In this document: piece after piece, positions 19,218 to 31,660 of the stretch
Layout of the letters: each line of letters starts with the position of its first letter
How positions within the stretch are numbered: the stretch's first letter is position 1
Assembly: GCA_015065335.1 (NCBI GenBank)
Contig: SVQM01000007.1
Location: 1 to 40,092 of the forward strand
Direction: 5' to 3'
Origin: Oscillospiraceae bacterium
GTDB lineage: Bacteria; Bacillota; Clostridia; Oscillospirales; CAG-272
DNA length: 40,092 nucleotides
Program-made: the position numbers and the translations under genes
The notes under the pieces: model-generated
The model's input: the letters and a program-made list of their open reading frames with translations, nothing else
Databases searched by the model: none
Told to the model about the DNA's origin: nothing

Positions 19218-21767
19218 TCACAAGCTCGATGGATTAAGGTCGACGCTGATCGTCAGCCGTTTTGTAGCCTTATGGCCGAAATTGCACAGTATCTCGGAGA
19301 GCATTTCTCTTGTTCTGCGGGACAGCTTACATTTTATGACCATTCTCATACGGCAATTGTTCTGTACCTTATACACGGGAGCCTCAAAGGGACCGAACAC
19401 TACCGTTTTCACGTCGGAATATTTTCCCGACAGCATCTCACGTATCATCTCGGAGAGGCGTTTTGCTCCGACTCCGAGAAGTGCCTCATCGGGAGATGTC
19501 AGTGTGAACACCGCCATATCACAGAATGGCGGGAACACGAGCCCACGTCTGATTCGGATCTCCTGCTCAAAGAAAGCGGGATAATCCTGCGCTGCCGCAA
19601 GGCGGATCACATCGGAATCGGGATTCTGCGTCTGTATGACGGCAACGCCCTTATCAACCGCACGTCCTGCTCTGCCGATCACCTGGGTGAGCATCGCAAA
19701 GGTTCGCTCTGCCGCACGGTAATCATCAAGATAAAGTGAAGCATCCGCATTGAGCACGCCGACCAGTGTAACCTTTGGGAAATCGTGTCCCTTTGTAACT
19801 ATCTGCGTACCGAGAAGCACCTTTGCATCACCACGCCTGAACCTTGACAGTATCTCATCGTGTGAGAATTTCGTTCTCGTTGTATCTGTATCCATGCGTA
19901 TCACAGGCACTCCGGGGAGCATCTCAGACAGTTCCTCCTCGGCACGCTGTGTTCCGTAGCCCATGAAAAGCATATGTGTCGATCCGCACTCAGGACAGAC
20001 ATCAGGCACTTTTGTGCGGAATCCGCAGTAGTGGCAGGAGAGAGTCCCGCTGTCAGCACGGTTTTTGAGGTAGCTCTCGCCCTCTCCCTCCTTCAGATGC
20101 CTGTATGTATGATAAGTTAGAGATACCGAGCAATGAGGGCATCTTATAGGCTCACCGCAATTTCTGCAAGAAAGCACACTGCTGTAGCCTCGCCGATTAA
20201 GGAAGATTATGGACTGCTTATCATCAGCCGCAGTCTCACAGATCTTCTCACGGAGAAGTGCCCCATAGGGCGATGCACCCGGAAGAAGCTCACCCCTCGT
20301 ATCGCTTATAAGCACCTCGGGAAGTGTTGCGCCTCCGTATCTCTCCTTCATCTCAACAAGGGTATATATCCCTTGCTTCGCCTTATAATAGCTGCCCACC
20401 GACGGTGTCGCCGATGCAAGAAGCATCATAGCTTTCATGTCGGCGCATCTTTTTCTCGCAATATCGTGGGCAAGATATTTCGGGTTTATATCGCTCTTGT
20501 AGGTATGCTCCTGCTCCTCATCAATAACGATAAGTCCAAGCCTTTCCACAGGAGCAAACACAGCCGATCTTGTTCCGATGACCACATCGGCGCCGCCGTC
20601 CTTCACCCGTCTCCACGCATCGAATCTCTCACCTGCGCTTAGTCCCGAATGGATCACGGCAACTCTCTCTCCGAAGGCGGAAAGGAATATTCCCACAGTC
20701 TGAGGAGTAAGTGCGATCTCGGGGACAAGAACGATGGCATCACGTCCGCCATCAAGAGTACGCCTGATCATTTCGATTATAACTCTGGTCTTACCCGACC
20801 CGGTAACTCCGTGAAGGAGTGCCGCCTTAGGCTCACCCGAATCAAGAAGTCCGCCGAGAGTTCTCACCGCCGCCGCTTGTTCTTCGGTCAAAGGAGAACT
20901 TGCCGCCGCAGTCTGTCCCACAGGCACAGAGTAAGGATTTCTTGAGATCTCATCCTCACGAAGCACCACAAGTCCCTTTTTTTCAAGAGCCTTCAGCCTC
21001 ACTCTGTCTCCTTCGGGGCAAAGCTCAAACAACTCATCTGCACTGACAAATCCGTCTCTCTCGTTGCGGTCATCCTCATCCGGAACAAGCTTCACAAGGC
21101 ATCTGAGAAGCTCCGCCTGAACGGCACTTCTCAGCTTTTGAGATGCCACCTCTCCGTCAGCGATGGCTGCAGCAGTCTCCACAGGCACAGCCAGCGCACA
21201 CATGAGCCGACGCCTGATCCCGTCACCTGTGGAGTCCTCCCTGTCTCTCTGAAGCACTCCCGCCTGAACGAGCTCCTTCACAGAGCTGACAGCATCCTTG
21301 CCGAATTCCTGTCGAAGCACCGCAAGAGATACTTTATCTCTTGCCGAAACATACGAGTATATCACGGCACAGCGCTCGCTCATTCCGTCAGCGTCCTTCC
21401 CTGCCACCGCAGAGTAATACTCATTTATCTTAGACATAGCCGCCGCAGGCACTACTGCTCTCACCGCATCCCCGAAGGTGCAGAGGGTATGCTCCTTCAT
21501 ATATGCACAAATTGAAAGCAGCTCCGTCGACAAAAGAGACGGACGTGTTACTGCAGCCACAGGCTTTATCCTGTCTGCATCCGTGTCGGTGTCACTTTTG
21601 AGCTCTGCCACAACTGCCATAGTCTTTCGGTTTGAGCGCCCGAAAGGAACTGTGACTATACTTCCGACACCTATTCCCGAAAGCTCCGGCGGTACAAAAT
21701 AATCATACATCTTGTCCGCATGATAGGGAGATTCAAGTATATACACCGAAACATATTCCGAATTCAA
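19218..21767 (-). CDS. priA: Primosomal protein N' (replication restart helicase)
   Basis: Walker A HGVTGSGKTRV, DEEQEHTYKSD, zinc cysteines CRNCGEPIRCPHC/CHYCG/CPECG, QVIGRAGRA; TTG start 21767 with GGAGG upstream. Confidence 0.94.
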   Translation of the reverse strand: MNSEYVSVYILESPYHADKMYDYFVPPELSGIGVGSIVTVPFGRSNRKTMAVVAELKSDTDTDADRIKPVAAVTRPSLLSTELLSICAYMKEHTLCTFGDAVRAVVPAAAMSKINEYYSAVAGKDADGMSERCAVIYSYVSARDKVSLAVLRQEFGKDAVSSVKELVQAGVLQRDREDSTGDGIRRRLMCALAVPVETAAAIADGEVASQKLRSAVQAELLRCLVKLVPDEDDRNERDGFVSADELFELCPEGDRVRLKALEKKGLVVLREDEISRNPYSVPVGQTAAASSPLTEEQAAAVRTLGGLLDSGEPKAALLHGVTGSGKTRVIIEMIRRTLDGGRDAIVLVPEIALTPQTVGIFLSAFGERVAVIHSGLSAGERFDAWRRVKDGGADVVIGTRSAVFAPVERLGLIVIDEEQEHTYKSDINPKYLAHDIARKRCADMKAMMLLASATPSVGSYYKAKQGIYTLVEMKERYGGATLPEVLISDTRGELLPGASPYGALLREKICETAADDKQSIIFLNRRGYSSVLSCRNCGEPIRCPHCSVSLTYHTYRHLKEGEGESYLKNRADSGTLSCHYCGFRTKVPDVCPECGSTHMLFMGYGTQRAEEELSEMLPGVPVIRMDTDTTRTKFSHDEILSRFRRGDAKVLLGTQIVTKGHDFPKVTLVGVLNADASLYLDDYRAAERTFAMLTQVIGRAGRAVDKGVAVIQTQNPDSDVIRLAAAQDYPAFFEQEIRIRRGLVFPPFCDMAVFTLTSPDEALLGVGAKRLSEMIREMLSGKYSDVKTVVFGPFEAPVYKVQNNCRMRMVIKCKLSRRTREMLSEILCNFGHKATKRLTISVDLNPSSL

Positions 21768-21841
21768 AAGAAACACCTCCTCCGACAAAAAATCGACGGA
21801 GGGGAGGCACAAAGCTTCCCCTCCCAAAAATTTATTCCGCT

Positions 21842-22171
21842 TTACTCAGCAAAGGGTACCTCTGCGACAGTCTCCTCAGCATCATCAGAGATCTCCTCAG
21901 CAGTTACGCCGTCACCGAGAATCGTATACTCGCCGCTTTTGATACGGTTGATAGCGGTACGCACCGCCTTCTCATCACGGAATTCCTTGGTTATCATGGA
22001 AGCAAGGCTCTTGTCGGTGTCCTTGTTTGCGATCATTCTCTCAGCCTTTTCACGCTGACGAACATACTCATCTGTGATAACTCTCGCACACTTCGCAGTA
22101 GCGATAACCAGTGCGTATCTGTTTACCTTTTCATTTGTAAGCTCTCCAATGGAGGGATAGATCATATCCAT
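21842..22171 (-). CDS. rpoZ: DNA-directed RNA polymerase subunit omega
   Basis: MDMIYPSIGELTNEKVNRYALVIATAKCARVI; position next to gmk. Confidence 0.85.
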   Translation of the reverse strand: MDMIYPSIGELTNEKVNRYALVIATAKCARVITDEYVRQREKAERMIANKDTDKSLASMITKEFRDEKAVRTAINRIKSGEYTILGDGVTAEEISDDAEETVAEVPFAE

Positions 22172-22192
22172 TTGTATTCACCTGTCCTTTAA

Positions 22193-22804
22193 TTAGTTTT
22201 CGAAAAATGCATCAGTCACACTTGTCATGCGGCTCTGCCTGTAGTGCTCTGATTTAAGTATCGCCTGAAGATCTGCGGCACATTCATCCGCACGTCCGTC
22301 ATAGCTTACTGCTATGTAGTCGTAATCCTTAGAGAGTGCGATCTCCTCTCTCGCTCTTGCCATGCGCCACTCTATCACCTCGTCAGTCTCGGTGCCTCTT
22401 CCTCTGAGTCTCGCCTCAAGAGTTTCTCCATCCGGAGGTATCAGCATGACCGTAACCGCATCGGGGAATTTTTTCTTTATCTGAGAGGCTCCGTCGACCT
22501 CTATCTCAAGCACCATATCCTTGCCGGATTCAAGCACACGTCTCACCGCCTCAGCAGGAGTTCCGTAAAGATTGTCGCAGTACTCAGTATATTCAAGGAT
22601 CTCACCTGCGGCGATCCGCCTCTCAAACTCCTCACGTGAAATGAAGTAGTAATGTACTCCGTCCTCCTCGCCCGGTCTCGGGGCTCTTGTAGTAGCGGAC
22701 ACGGACAGCGCAAGCTCGGGGATCCGTTCCCGAAGGAGCTTCACAGCCGTACCCTTACCGCTTCCCGCAGGGCCTGAGATCACCATAAGAATTCCGTTAC
22801 TCAT
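22193..22804 (-). CDS. gmk: Guanylate kinase
   Basis: [39 protein letters not shown]. Confidence 0.95.
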   Translation of the reverse strand: MSNGILMVISGPAGSGKGTAVKLLRERIPELALSVSATTRAPRPGEEDGVHYYFISREEFERRIAAGEILEYTEYCDNLYGTPAEAVRRVLESGKDMVLEIEVDGASQIKKKFPDAVTVMLIPPDGETLEARLRGRGTETDEVIEWRMARAREEIALSKDYDYIAVSYDGRADECAADLQAILKSEHYRQSRMTSVTDAFFEN

Positions 22805-23066
22805 CTGCACCCTCCCCGTCATCGGTATCATACCTGCCCTCAAGACGTCCTGCAAGAGTTTCCGCCTGTATTGCCGAAAGGATCACATGGTCACTGTCGG
22901 TGATAATAACGGATCTCGTCTTACGACCGCAGGAGCAGTCGATCACACGTCCGAAATCTCTCGAATCCTGAACGAGTCTCTTTATGGGAGCACTGTCAGG
23001 AGATGCCACCGTTATTATCCTCTCGGCGGACACCATATTGTTAAAGCCTATATTTATAAATTTCAT
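22797..23066 (-). CDS. remA: DUF370/RemA-family regulatory protein
   Basis: [71 protein letters not shown]; conserved synteny upstream of gmk. Confidence 0.9.
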   Translation of the reverse strand: MKFINIGFNNMVSAERIITVASPDSAPIKRLVQDSRDFGRVIDCSCGRKTRSVIITDSDHVILSAIQAETLAGRLEGRYDTDDGEGADE

Positions 23067-23067
23067 C

Positions 23068-23961
23068 TTACTCTATATTCTGTATCTGCTCACGGATCTT
23101 CTCAAGCTCGTTCTTCATCTCCACCACGAGATGGGACACCTCGGTATTGTTTGCCTTTGAGCCGATCGTATTCACCTCACGGTTCATTTCCTGAACGAGG
23201 AAGTCGAGCTTACGTCCCGCAGGCTCATCCGATGAAAGGATATCCTCAAGTGCCGCAAGGTGGCTTCCCAGTCTGACGATCTCCTCATCTATGGAAACTC
23301 TGTCAGCATAGACAGCCGCCTCCGTAAGGATTCGTCCCTCAGCGATCTCAAGTGCCGCCTCGTCAAGGATCTTCTTGATGCGACAGAACAGCTTTTCTCT
23401 GTAGCCTGCGATCTCTCCCTCGGAAAGTGCTTTGACCTGAGATGCAAGCTCCGCTATCCGCTTGCCCTTTCCTCGAAGATCGGATGCAAGTGCCGCACCC
23501 TCATCCTCACGTCTGAGGCAGAACATCTTCACCGCCTCTTCAAGTGCGGGAAGTATATCGGCAAAATCCTTCTCCCCGTTATCCTCGGGACGTCTTGTGC
23601 GGAAAAGCTCCCTGTTCTGAGCAACGCTCATGGTGGTGATATCATCCGCAAGTCCGAATCCGTCTCTCAGCGCACGAAGCGCTGTGATATAGCTCTCCGC
23701 CGCCGCACTGTCAAGCACGATAGCGGAAGATCTGTCCTCAAGGATCTCCACCGATATATATACCTCTACCTTACCTCTTACAACTCCCGCAGTGGCAAGA
23801 TAGCCTCTCACCTTATCCTCAAGATATGTAAGATGTCTCGGAAGCTTTACCGTAAGGTCGAGAAATCTTGAATTAACAGATTTGATCTCAACTGTTACAT
23901 CTTTATCCTCGGCAGCAGTCATTACTCTTGCTCTGCCGAAGGCTGTCATACTTCTTGGCAT
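23068..23961 (-). CDS. yicC: YicC family protein (endoribonuclease family)
   Basis: [49 protein letters not shown]. Confidence 0.93.
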   Translation of the reverse strand: MPRSMTAFGRARVMTAAEDKDVTVEIKSVNSRFLDLTVKLPRHLTYLEDKVRGYLATAGVVRGKVEVYISVEILEDRSSAIVLDSAAAESYITALRALRDGFGLADDITTMSVAQNRELFRTRRPEDNGEKDFADILPALEEAVKMFCLRREDEGAALASDLRGKGKRIAELASQVKALSEGEIAGYREKLFCRIKKILDEAALEIAEGRILTEAAVYADRVSIDEEIVRLGSHLAALEDILSSDEPAGRKLDFLVQEMNREVNTIGSKANNTEVSHLVVEMKNELEKIREQIQNIE

Positions 23962-23997
23962 TTATATTCCTCACATACATATTTCTATACATAATAT

Positions 23998-24027
23998 ATT
24001 TTACACCAAAACAATGCAGTTTGTCAA
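23998..24027 (-). promoter_or_regulatory. Sigma-A-type promoter for the yicC operon
   Basis: Minus strand TTGACA-18 nt-TAAAAT upstream of yicC. Confidence 0.7.
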
Positions 24028-24246
24028 CGGAAATATAACGATTTGCAGGGGTTTTAATTAAATTACGCACATATTCTTCCTATCCGATACGGATTCATTT
24101 AGCACAGGCTTATCATTCCGCCGTAGCTTTATTTCAAATCGGACGTGATGTGTCCTGTTTGTTTTGCTTGATCTCTGTGTTATTTGCAAATTCTATTCAA
24201 AGGAAAACCGAGGCGCATCAAAGCGTCCCGGTTTCTTACACATCTT

Positions 24247-24486
24247 TTATCTTCCGCCGGAGGTATCACTTGTACCCATGCCGGAGGTCATACCCCCCTC
24301 GTTACCGGATGTCATGGTACCTCTCTCCTCGGAGGTTGTTTTTCCGTTTTCATCAGCCTTTGTGGTAACTGTTGTATCGGCAGATGATGTGCCGTCAGTG
24401 TTATTGTCCTTATTGCCTCCGCATGATACAAGACTCATGGAAAGAACAAGTGCCAGAGTCAGGACTGTTATCTTAAACTTCTTCAT
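24247..24486 (-). CDS. Small lipoprotein with Ser/Thr/Gly-rich tail
   Basis: MKKFKITVLTLALVLSMSLVSCGGNKDN lipobox; RBS AAAGGAG; low-complexity C-terminus. Confidence 0.75.
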   Translation of the reverse strand: MKKFKITVLTLALVLSMSLVSCGGNKDNNTDGTSSADTTVTTKADENGKTTSEERGTMTSGNEGGMTSGMGTSDTSGGR

Positions 24487-24628
24487 GGTTTTCTCCTTTT
24501 ACATCTGCTCTTACAGATGCATAATAGTTCTTTGAAAATTCTCAGGTGTATTTTAAGTGTTCCGCAGATGGATACAGCGGAGCTCAAAATTATTATTTCC
24601 CGAATTTTAAAGATTATGACATGATTTC

Positions 24629-24658
24629 TTGACACACAATATTATTATATTGTATACT
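24629..24658 (+). promoter_or_regulatory. Sigma-A-type promoter
   Basis: TTGACA-18 nt-TATACT, about 55 bp upstream of CDS 24714. Confidence 0.75.
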
Positions 24659-24713
24659 ATATAAAAGGTCGTTTTTTATCTTTAATTATAATTCAACAAG
24701 AGAAAGGCTGGTC

Positions 24714-26012
24714 ATGGATATGACTCGGAAAATCACATTCAAAAAAGCTTATATCTGTTATTTGGCGATCCTGCTCGTCATTGTGATCTCCTGCCTTATT
24801 TATGTGGGATCAGTCCTCGGGGAATACGAGGATTCTCAGCCCGAAAACAAAGCTCTGGCTCATTTCAAAACGATGCAGTCTGCTGCCGCAGACGGTACGC
24901 TCAGAGATCTCATCGACGCAGATATCTCCGATGAGCTAGTATCCGCAACTTCATCAAAGCTGATAGCGGCAAAAGGTACACTTTCATGTGAGCTTACCGA
25001 AAATTCAGGCGGCGGTGAGCTTCTTGTCTACACGGTGAAGTCAGACGATGAACGCATCGTAGATATAGAGCTTACCGGAAAAACGGGAGACACAAGGCTT
25101 ATTATCTTCCCTATGACCGATTGGAAGGTCACATCCGTTGTACCTGCCGAATATAACTACAAGCTGACTTTGCCCGCTTCAATGACAGTCACAAAAAACG
25201 GTGAGGCTGTTTCAGGTGAGTCTACGGCAAACGGTAGAGTTGTTTATGAGTTTTCCGAATATCTGAACAGTCCCGATGTCGTCGTGCGTGACAGTATAGG
25301 CAGTGAGGTCTCCTACGACGAAAAGACAAAGCTGTCCATTACTGAATATATTGTGCAGATCCCGTCAAACTATGTGATCTGCTCCGCAGACGGTTCGGTA
25401 AGTGTTCCCGTAAGCACTGCCGAATGTACCGATATAAACGATTACAAATACGTTTCCCAGTACACCGAAATGCCGAAGAACGCTGTCTACAGGCTCGGTA
25501 TCATAGGCGAGGACACAGATTTCATCATCCGTGACAATCTGGGGAACACTGTTGACTACACCCTTGACGGACATACACTGAAGATCGAAGGACAGGCTTC
25601 CTCACCGGAAATCCCGGCTGACGTTTACTCAAAGGATGATGTTCTCTCAAATGCACGCAAGTGGAGCCTTTTCATGACGGCTGATCTGGGTGGTGCAAAT
25701 CACGGATACGGTCAGGTTGAAGAATTCCTTCTCCCCGATTCGTACCTTGAAGAAGTTGCTTACAAGTGGGCAACAGGTGTCGATATCACATTTACAAGCG
25801 TACATCGTCTCGACAATCCTCCTTTCTCCGAGGAATCTGTGACGAATTACATCAAATACAACAGCGAATGCTTCTCCGTTGATGTAAGGCTCACTAAGGT
25901 GATGCATCTCAACTCGGGCGATGACGTGACAGATACCATGAATTGCCGTTTCTACTACATTTACAGAGACGGTTGGTATGTGGCGGATATTCAGGAAATA
26001 ATCGGCGAATGA
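24714..26012 (+). CDS. Hypothetical membrane-anchored extracytoplasmic protein
   Basis: Single N-terminal TM (AYICYLAILLVIVISCLIYVGSVL) and long soluble domain; RBS GAAAGG; strong promoter upstream. Confidence 0.8.
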   Translation: MDMTRKITFKKAYICYLAILLVIVISCLIYVGSVLGEYEDSQPENKALAHFKTMQSAAADGTLRDLIDADISDELVSATSSKLIAAKGTLSCELTENSGGGELLVYTVKSDDERIVDIELTGKTGDTRLIIFPMTDWKVTSVVPAEYNYKLTLPASMTVTKNGEAVSGESTANGRVVYEFSEYLNSPDVVVRDSIGSEVSYDEKTKLSITEYIVQIPSNYVICSADGSVSVPVSTAECTDINDYKYVSQYTEMPKNAVYRLGIIGEDTDFIIRDNLGNTVDYTLDGHTLKIEGQASSPEIPADVYSKDDVLSNARKWSLFMTADLGGANHGYGQVEEFLLPDSYLEEVAYKWATGVDITFTSVHRLDNPPFSEESVTNYIKYNSECFSVDVRLTKVMHLNSGDDVTDTMNCRFYYIYRDGWYVADIQEIIGE

Positions 26013-26030
26013 TGAAAGGAGTAAAAACAT

Positions 26031-27224
26031 ATGAATAACAACACACCGGCTCCAATGCATCTGCGCCGACAGAAGCGCGGACTTTTTGACAAGCGATCAA
26101 GAAGAAGACGTAATCACACAAGACAAAACAGACCCTCAACCCCTCCCGGAAGATACAACGGCAAAAAGCTCACCGCCGGAAAAGTAATCCTTCGTGCTCT
26201 TGGCATGATAATGACATTTGTTCTTGCCGTGGTGATAATACTCGGTGCATCTCTTAAAATGATATGCAGTGATATTTCCCCTGCGGCAAAGAATACATTT
26301 GTCACCACCATACTTGAAACGGGTAAGCTCAAATTCCTTGCAAATATTTTTGTAGACTCCGATGAGGTGAAGGCAATAGTTGACGCAAATACCATGACCG
26401 AAATGGAGGATGAGGTCGACGGATCACTGATCTCCATTGGTGGCGGCGGAGAGATCTCGGGAGATATTTCTGATACAACGCAAAAGGACATTGAAGTTAT
26501 CGAGGTCAGCGGACGCACCTTCTACGGCAACATGATAATCGTAAAGGATCCCTCACGCATCAGTCTTGCATCCATATATCCGTGGCGTGATCAAGGCGTG
26601 AATCTCGACGAGCTTGTGAAGGGCGCAGATGCTGTTGCAGGTATCAACGGAGGACTTTACAACTCCGGAAACAACTCAGGCGGCCGTCCCTACGGAATCG
26701 TTGTGGCAAACGGAGAGATACAGCTCAACGAGCCTCAGTCATTCCCCGGCCTTGTACTTATCGGCTTTGATGAGGACAATATCCTTCAGATAATAGATGT
26801 TGACGGAATGACACCTGCAGAATCCGAGGCAATTATAAAGGAAAAGCGTATCCGTGATGCAGTCACCTTCCAGGAGGATGCAACGGACAAGAATAATCAC
26901 TTTGTAAAGCTGGTAATAAACGGCAACGCCCGTGAGCTTAACGGGGCGGGAAGCGGTCTCAACCCGAGGACCTGCATCGGTCAGCGTGCTGACGGATCTG
27001 TTCTTATGCTCGTCACCGACGGACGAGGAAAATCCGGCCACCTCGGTGCATCAGCCTCCGATCTCATCGGAGTAATGATGGAGTACGGTGCAGTCAATGC
27101 GGCAAACCTTGACGGCGGAAGCTCATCAAGCATGTATTATGAGGGTGAATACCTCATGACGAGCGTAACCTTCTATTACTCAAACGAATCTTGGCGTATG
27201 CCCGTGGCATTCGTGGTAAAGTAA
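26031..27224 (+). CDS. Membrane-anchored phosphodiester glycosidase (NAGPA/DUF2233) family protein
   Basis: VAGINGGLYNSG, NPRTCIGQRADGSVLMLVTDGRG, AVNAANLDGGSSSSMYYEG motifs; N-terminal basic stretch then TM. Confidence 0.85.
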   Translation: MNNNTPAPMHLRRQKRGLFDKRSRRRRNHTRQNRPSTPPGRYNGKKLTAGKVILRALGMIMTFVLAVVIILGASLKMICSDISPAAKNTFVTTILETGKLKFLANIFVDSDEVKAIVDANTMTEMEDEVDGSLISIGGGGEISGDISDTTQKDIEVIEVSGRTFYGNMIIVKDPSRISLASIYPWRDQGVNLDELVKGADAVAGINGGLYNSGNNSGGRPYGIVVANGEIQLNEPQSFPGLVLIGFDEDNILQIIDVDGMTPAESEAIIKEKRIRDAVTFQEDATDKNNHFVKLVINGNARELNGAGSGLNPRTCIGQRADGSVLMLVTDGRGKSGHLGASASDLIGVMMEYGAVNAANLDGGSSSSMYYEGEYLMTSVTFYYSNESWRMPVAFVVK

Positions 27225-27240
27225 TAAACGAGGTATATGT

Positions 27241-28311
27241 ATGGGATCCTGGGGAACAGCGCTATATTCAAATGATACGTCAAGCGATGTTCGTGATATG
27301 GCAAATGAGGTATATCCACTTGTAGGGATCGAAGAAGGCACACGCCTTATCTTCGAGGAATACGCCGATGTCATGACGGAAAACGACAACGACTGTGCGG
27401 ACTTTTGGTTTGCTCTGGCAGATTGGCAATGGCGTCACGGAATCCTTACTGATGATATCAAAGAAAAAGCCATCACTCTGCTTGAAGCACATACGGGAAT
27501 AGATGAATGGGAAAAGTTCAAAACTGCCGCCGATGTTAAACGCAGGCTTGCAGTCATGGATAAGCTCCTCACACAGCTTCGCTCACCAATGCCGAGGATG
27601 AATATACCCAAAGCAAAGATCGCAAAGCCAAAGCACAAGCCGGGAGATATTATCATCGCACGTACCTGCTCGTCGGATCACAGTTCTGCTGATTTTTTAT
27701 GGAGTATAGAACGCTGCACATACCCATATATCTATAAGTCCGAAACAGCTGATAGATTACCCGAGCTTTTGAAACCTCCGTTTACGGCATATGATAAATA
27801 CATTGCCATACTTTGTGTCGGTACGGAAAAGATGCTTCATTCACAATATGTTGAAGGGATCTACGACGAGCACAGTGTCTATGCGTTTTACGATTATGTG
27901 AGCGACGAAAAGCCTACTGCAGACCGACTGAAAAAATGCGGATTTTTGCCAAAATATCTGCGCTACGCAAGCACTGTGGGTACCGCAATTGAAACTATCG
28001 GGTGGACATACACCTTCAAGCTTTTCACCTACAGCTTCAGAATATCGAAAAATTCATTCGAAAGCTCCGTCGAGCATTTTACCTGCAAGGACGAATATGA
28101 AAGATTTTCCTGTCTTTTTTCAATGAAGAATTATTTGTCCGAGCCATCATATAATTTTGAGTTACATGATGCATTTTCGGATTTCTTTGAGGGAAAAGCC
28201 ATACTTTCAGCCGCAGGGATCGGATATGACAACCTCCTTGACAAAGACATTGAGAATCCCCCGATTTGCTCTGCTGATGAGATATTAAACCTGATAAAAA
28301 CAATGGAGTGA
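27241..28311 (+). CDS. Hypothetical protein with DUF4259-like N-terminus
   Basis: MGSWGTALYSNDTSSDVRDM start resembles the MGxWGTgxxxND family; coherent ORF with terminator. Confidence 0.65.
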   Translation: MGSWGTALYSNDTSSDVRDMANEVYPLVGIEEGTRLIFEEYADVMTENDNDCADFWFALADWQWRHGILTDDIKEKAITLLEAHTGIDEWEKFKTAADVKRRLAVMDKLLTQLRSPMPRMNIPKAKIAKPKHKPGDIIIARTCSSDHSSADFLWSIERCTYPYIYKSETADRLPELLKPPFTAYDKYIAILCVGTEKMLHSQYVEGIYDEHSVYAFYDYVSDEKPTADRLKKCGFLPKYLRYASTVGTAIETIGWTYTFKLFTYSFRISKNSFESSVEHFTCKDEYERFSCLFSMKNYLSEPSYNFELHDAFSDFFEGKAILSAAGIGYDNLLDKDIENPPICSADEILNLIKTME

Positions 28312-28330
28312 CTGATAAGTCACTCCATTG
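28301..28330. terminator. Bidirectional terminator between convergent genes, overlapping the 3' end of 27241..28311
   Basis: CAATGGAGTGACT-GATA-AGTCACTCCATTG perfect 13-bp stem flanked by AAAAA and TTTTT. Confidence 0.88.
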
Positions 28331-28335
28331 TTTTT

Positions 28336-29379
28336 CTATTTCAGGCAATCCTCGATAAATCTGTCAAGCTCAGCTCCGTATCTCTTAGGATCAAAAAGAT
28401 AGCTCTGAGTATGCTCAGCTCCGTCTACAAGGATCATCCTTGCCATTCCCGAAGGAGCATTTGCGAAATTCGTCTCACTCATATCATGAGGCACGAATGT
28501 ATCACCCGTGCCGTGTGCAAACATAAGCGGCACCTTGGTCTTCTTCACAGATTCCGCCGCACTTACATCGGCAAAGTCCACTCCGATACGTCTCTTGCTC
28601 ATTACTCTCGCAAGAGGAACGAAGGGAAATTCGGGCAGATGGTACATCCGCTTTATTACAGACTTGAAGATATCCGATGGACTTGTATATCCGCTGTCCG
28701 CCACGACTCCTCGCACGTTATCGGGCAGATCCATAGATGCCGTCATAAGCACTGTCGCCGCGCCCATTGAAACTCCGTTGAGGATCACGGGAAGATCCGG
28801 CAGACGTCTTTTCACCTCATTTGCCCAAAGGATCACGTCAAACCGTTCAAGAGCTCCATAGCTGATGTACTTTCCTCCGCTTTCACCATGCGCTCTGTTA
28901 TCGAGGATAAGCAACGAATACCCCTTCTCGTGAAGGGGCTTTGCAATATATGCAAAATCCCTGAGTCCGTTTGATCTGTAGCCGTGCACGAGAATAAAAA
29001 GCGCACGGGAATTCTCAGCCGGAATGTAATGTGCCACAAGAGGAATTCCGTCATCGGAGGTGATGTTCCACCTTTCGGGATCCTTTGAGAGGATCCACGC
29101 ACGGCCCTCTTCCTTCTTGCGATTCGCATATTCTCTACGCTTTACGGTCTCAGGATCCATGGCGTTTCTATATCTGCGGCGCTTCATGTTTCTGACAGCC
29201 GCCGATGCGGTCTTCTGTTCCGCATGAGGATCCCACACGCTCATATCGGGGTCGGGGTTCCTGCCTCTGCGGTTCACGAATCCGAGATCGAAAAAGAACT
29301 CCGATGCGGCGGCAAGTGCTCCGGCAACTCCGAGAACACCGATCGCCGCACCTATATATTTCTTCGTTTTCTTATTCAT
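28336..29379 (-). CDS. Alpha/beta hydrolase, membrane-anchored
   Basis: LFILVHGYRSNG, LNGVSMGAATVLM nucleophile elbow, VADSGY, MFAHGTGDTFVPH; N-terminal hydrophobic anchor. Confidence 0.88.
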   Translation of the reverse strand: MNKKTKKYIGAAIGVLGVAGALAAASEFFFDLGFVNRRGRNPDPDMSVWDPHAEQKTASAAVRNMKRRRYRNAMDPETVKRREYANRKKEEGRAWILSKDPERWNITSDDGIPLVAHYIPAENSRALFILVHGYRSNGLRDFAYIAKPLHEKGYSLLILDNRAHGESGGKYISYGALERFDVILWANEVKRRLPDLPVILNGVSMGAATVLMTASMDLPDNVRGVVADSGYTSPSDIFKSVIKRMYHLPEFPFVPLARVMSKRRIGVDFADVSAAESVKKTKVPLMFAHGTGDTFVPHDMSETNFANAPSGMARMILVDGAEHTQSYLFDPKRYGAELDRFIEDCLK

Positions 29380-29412
29380 TTTATCACACCTTTCATCGGG
29401 ATCTGTACTCCG

Positions 29413-31659
<2,247 letters not shown>

Positions 31660-31660
<1 letters not shown>

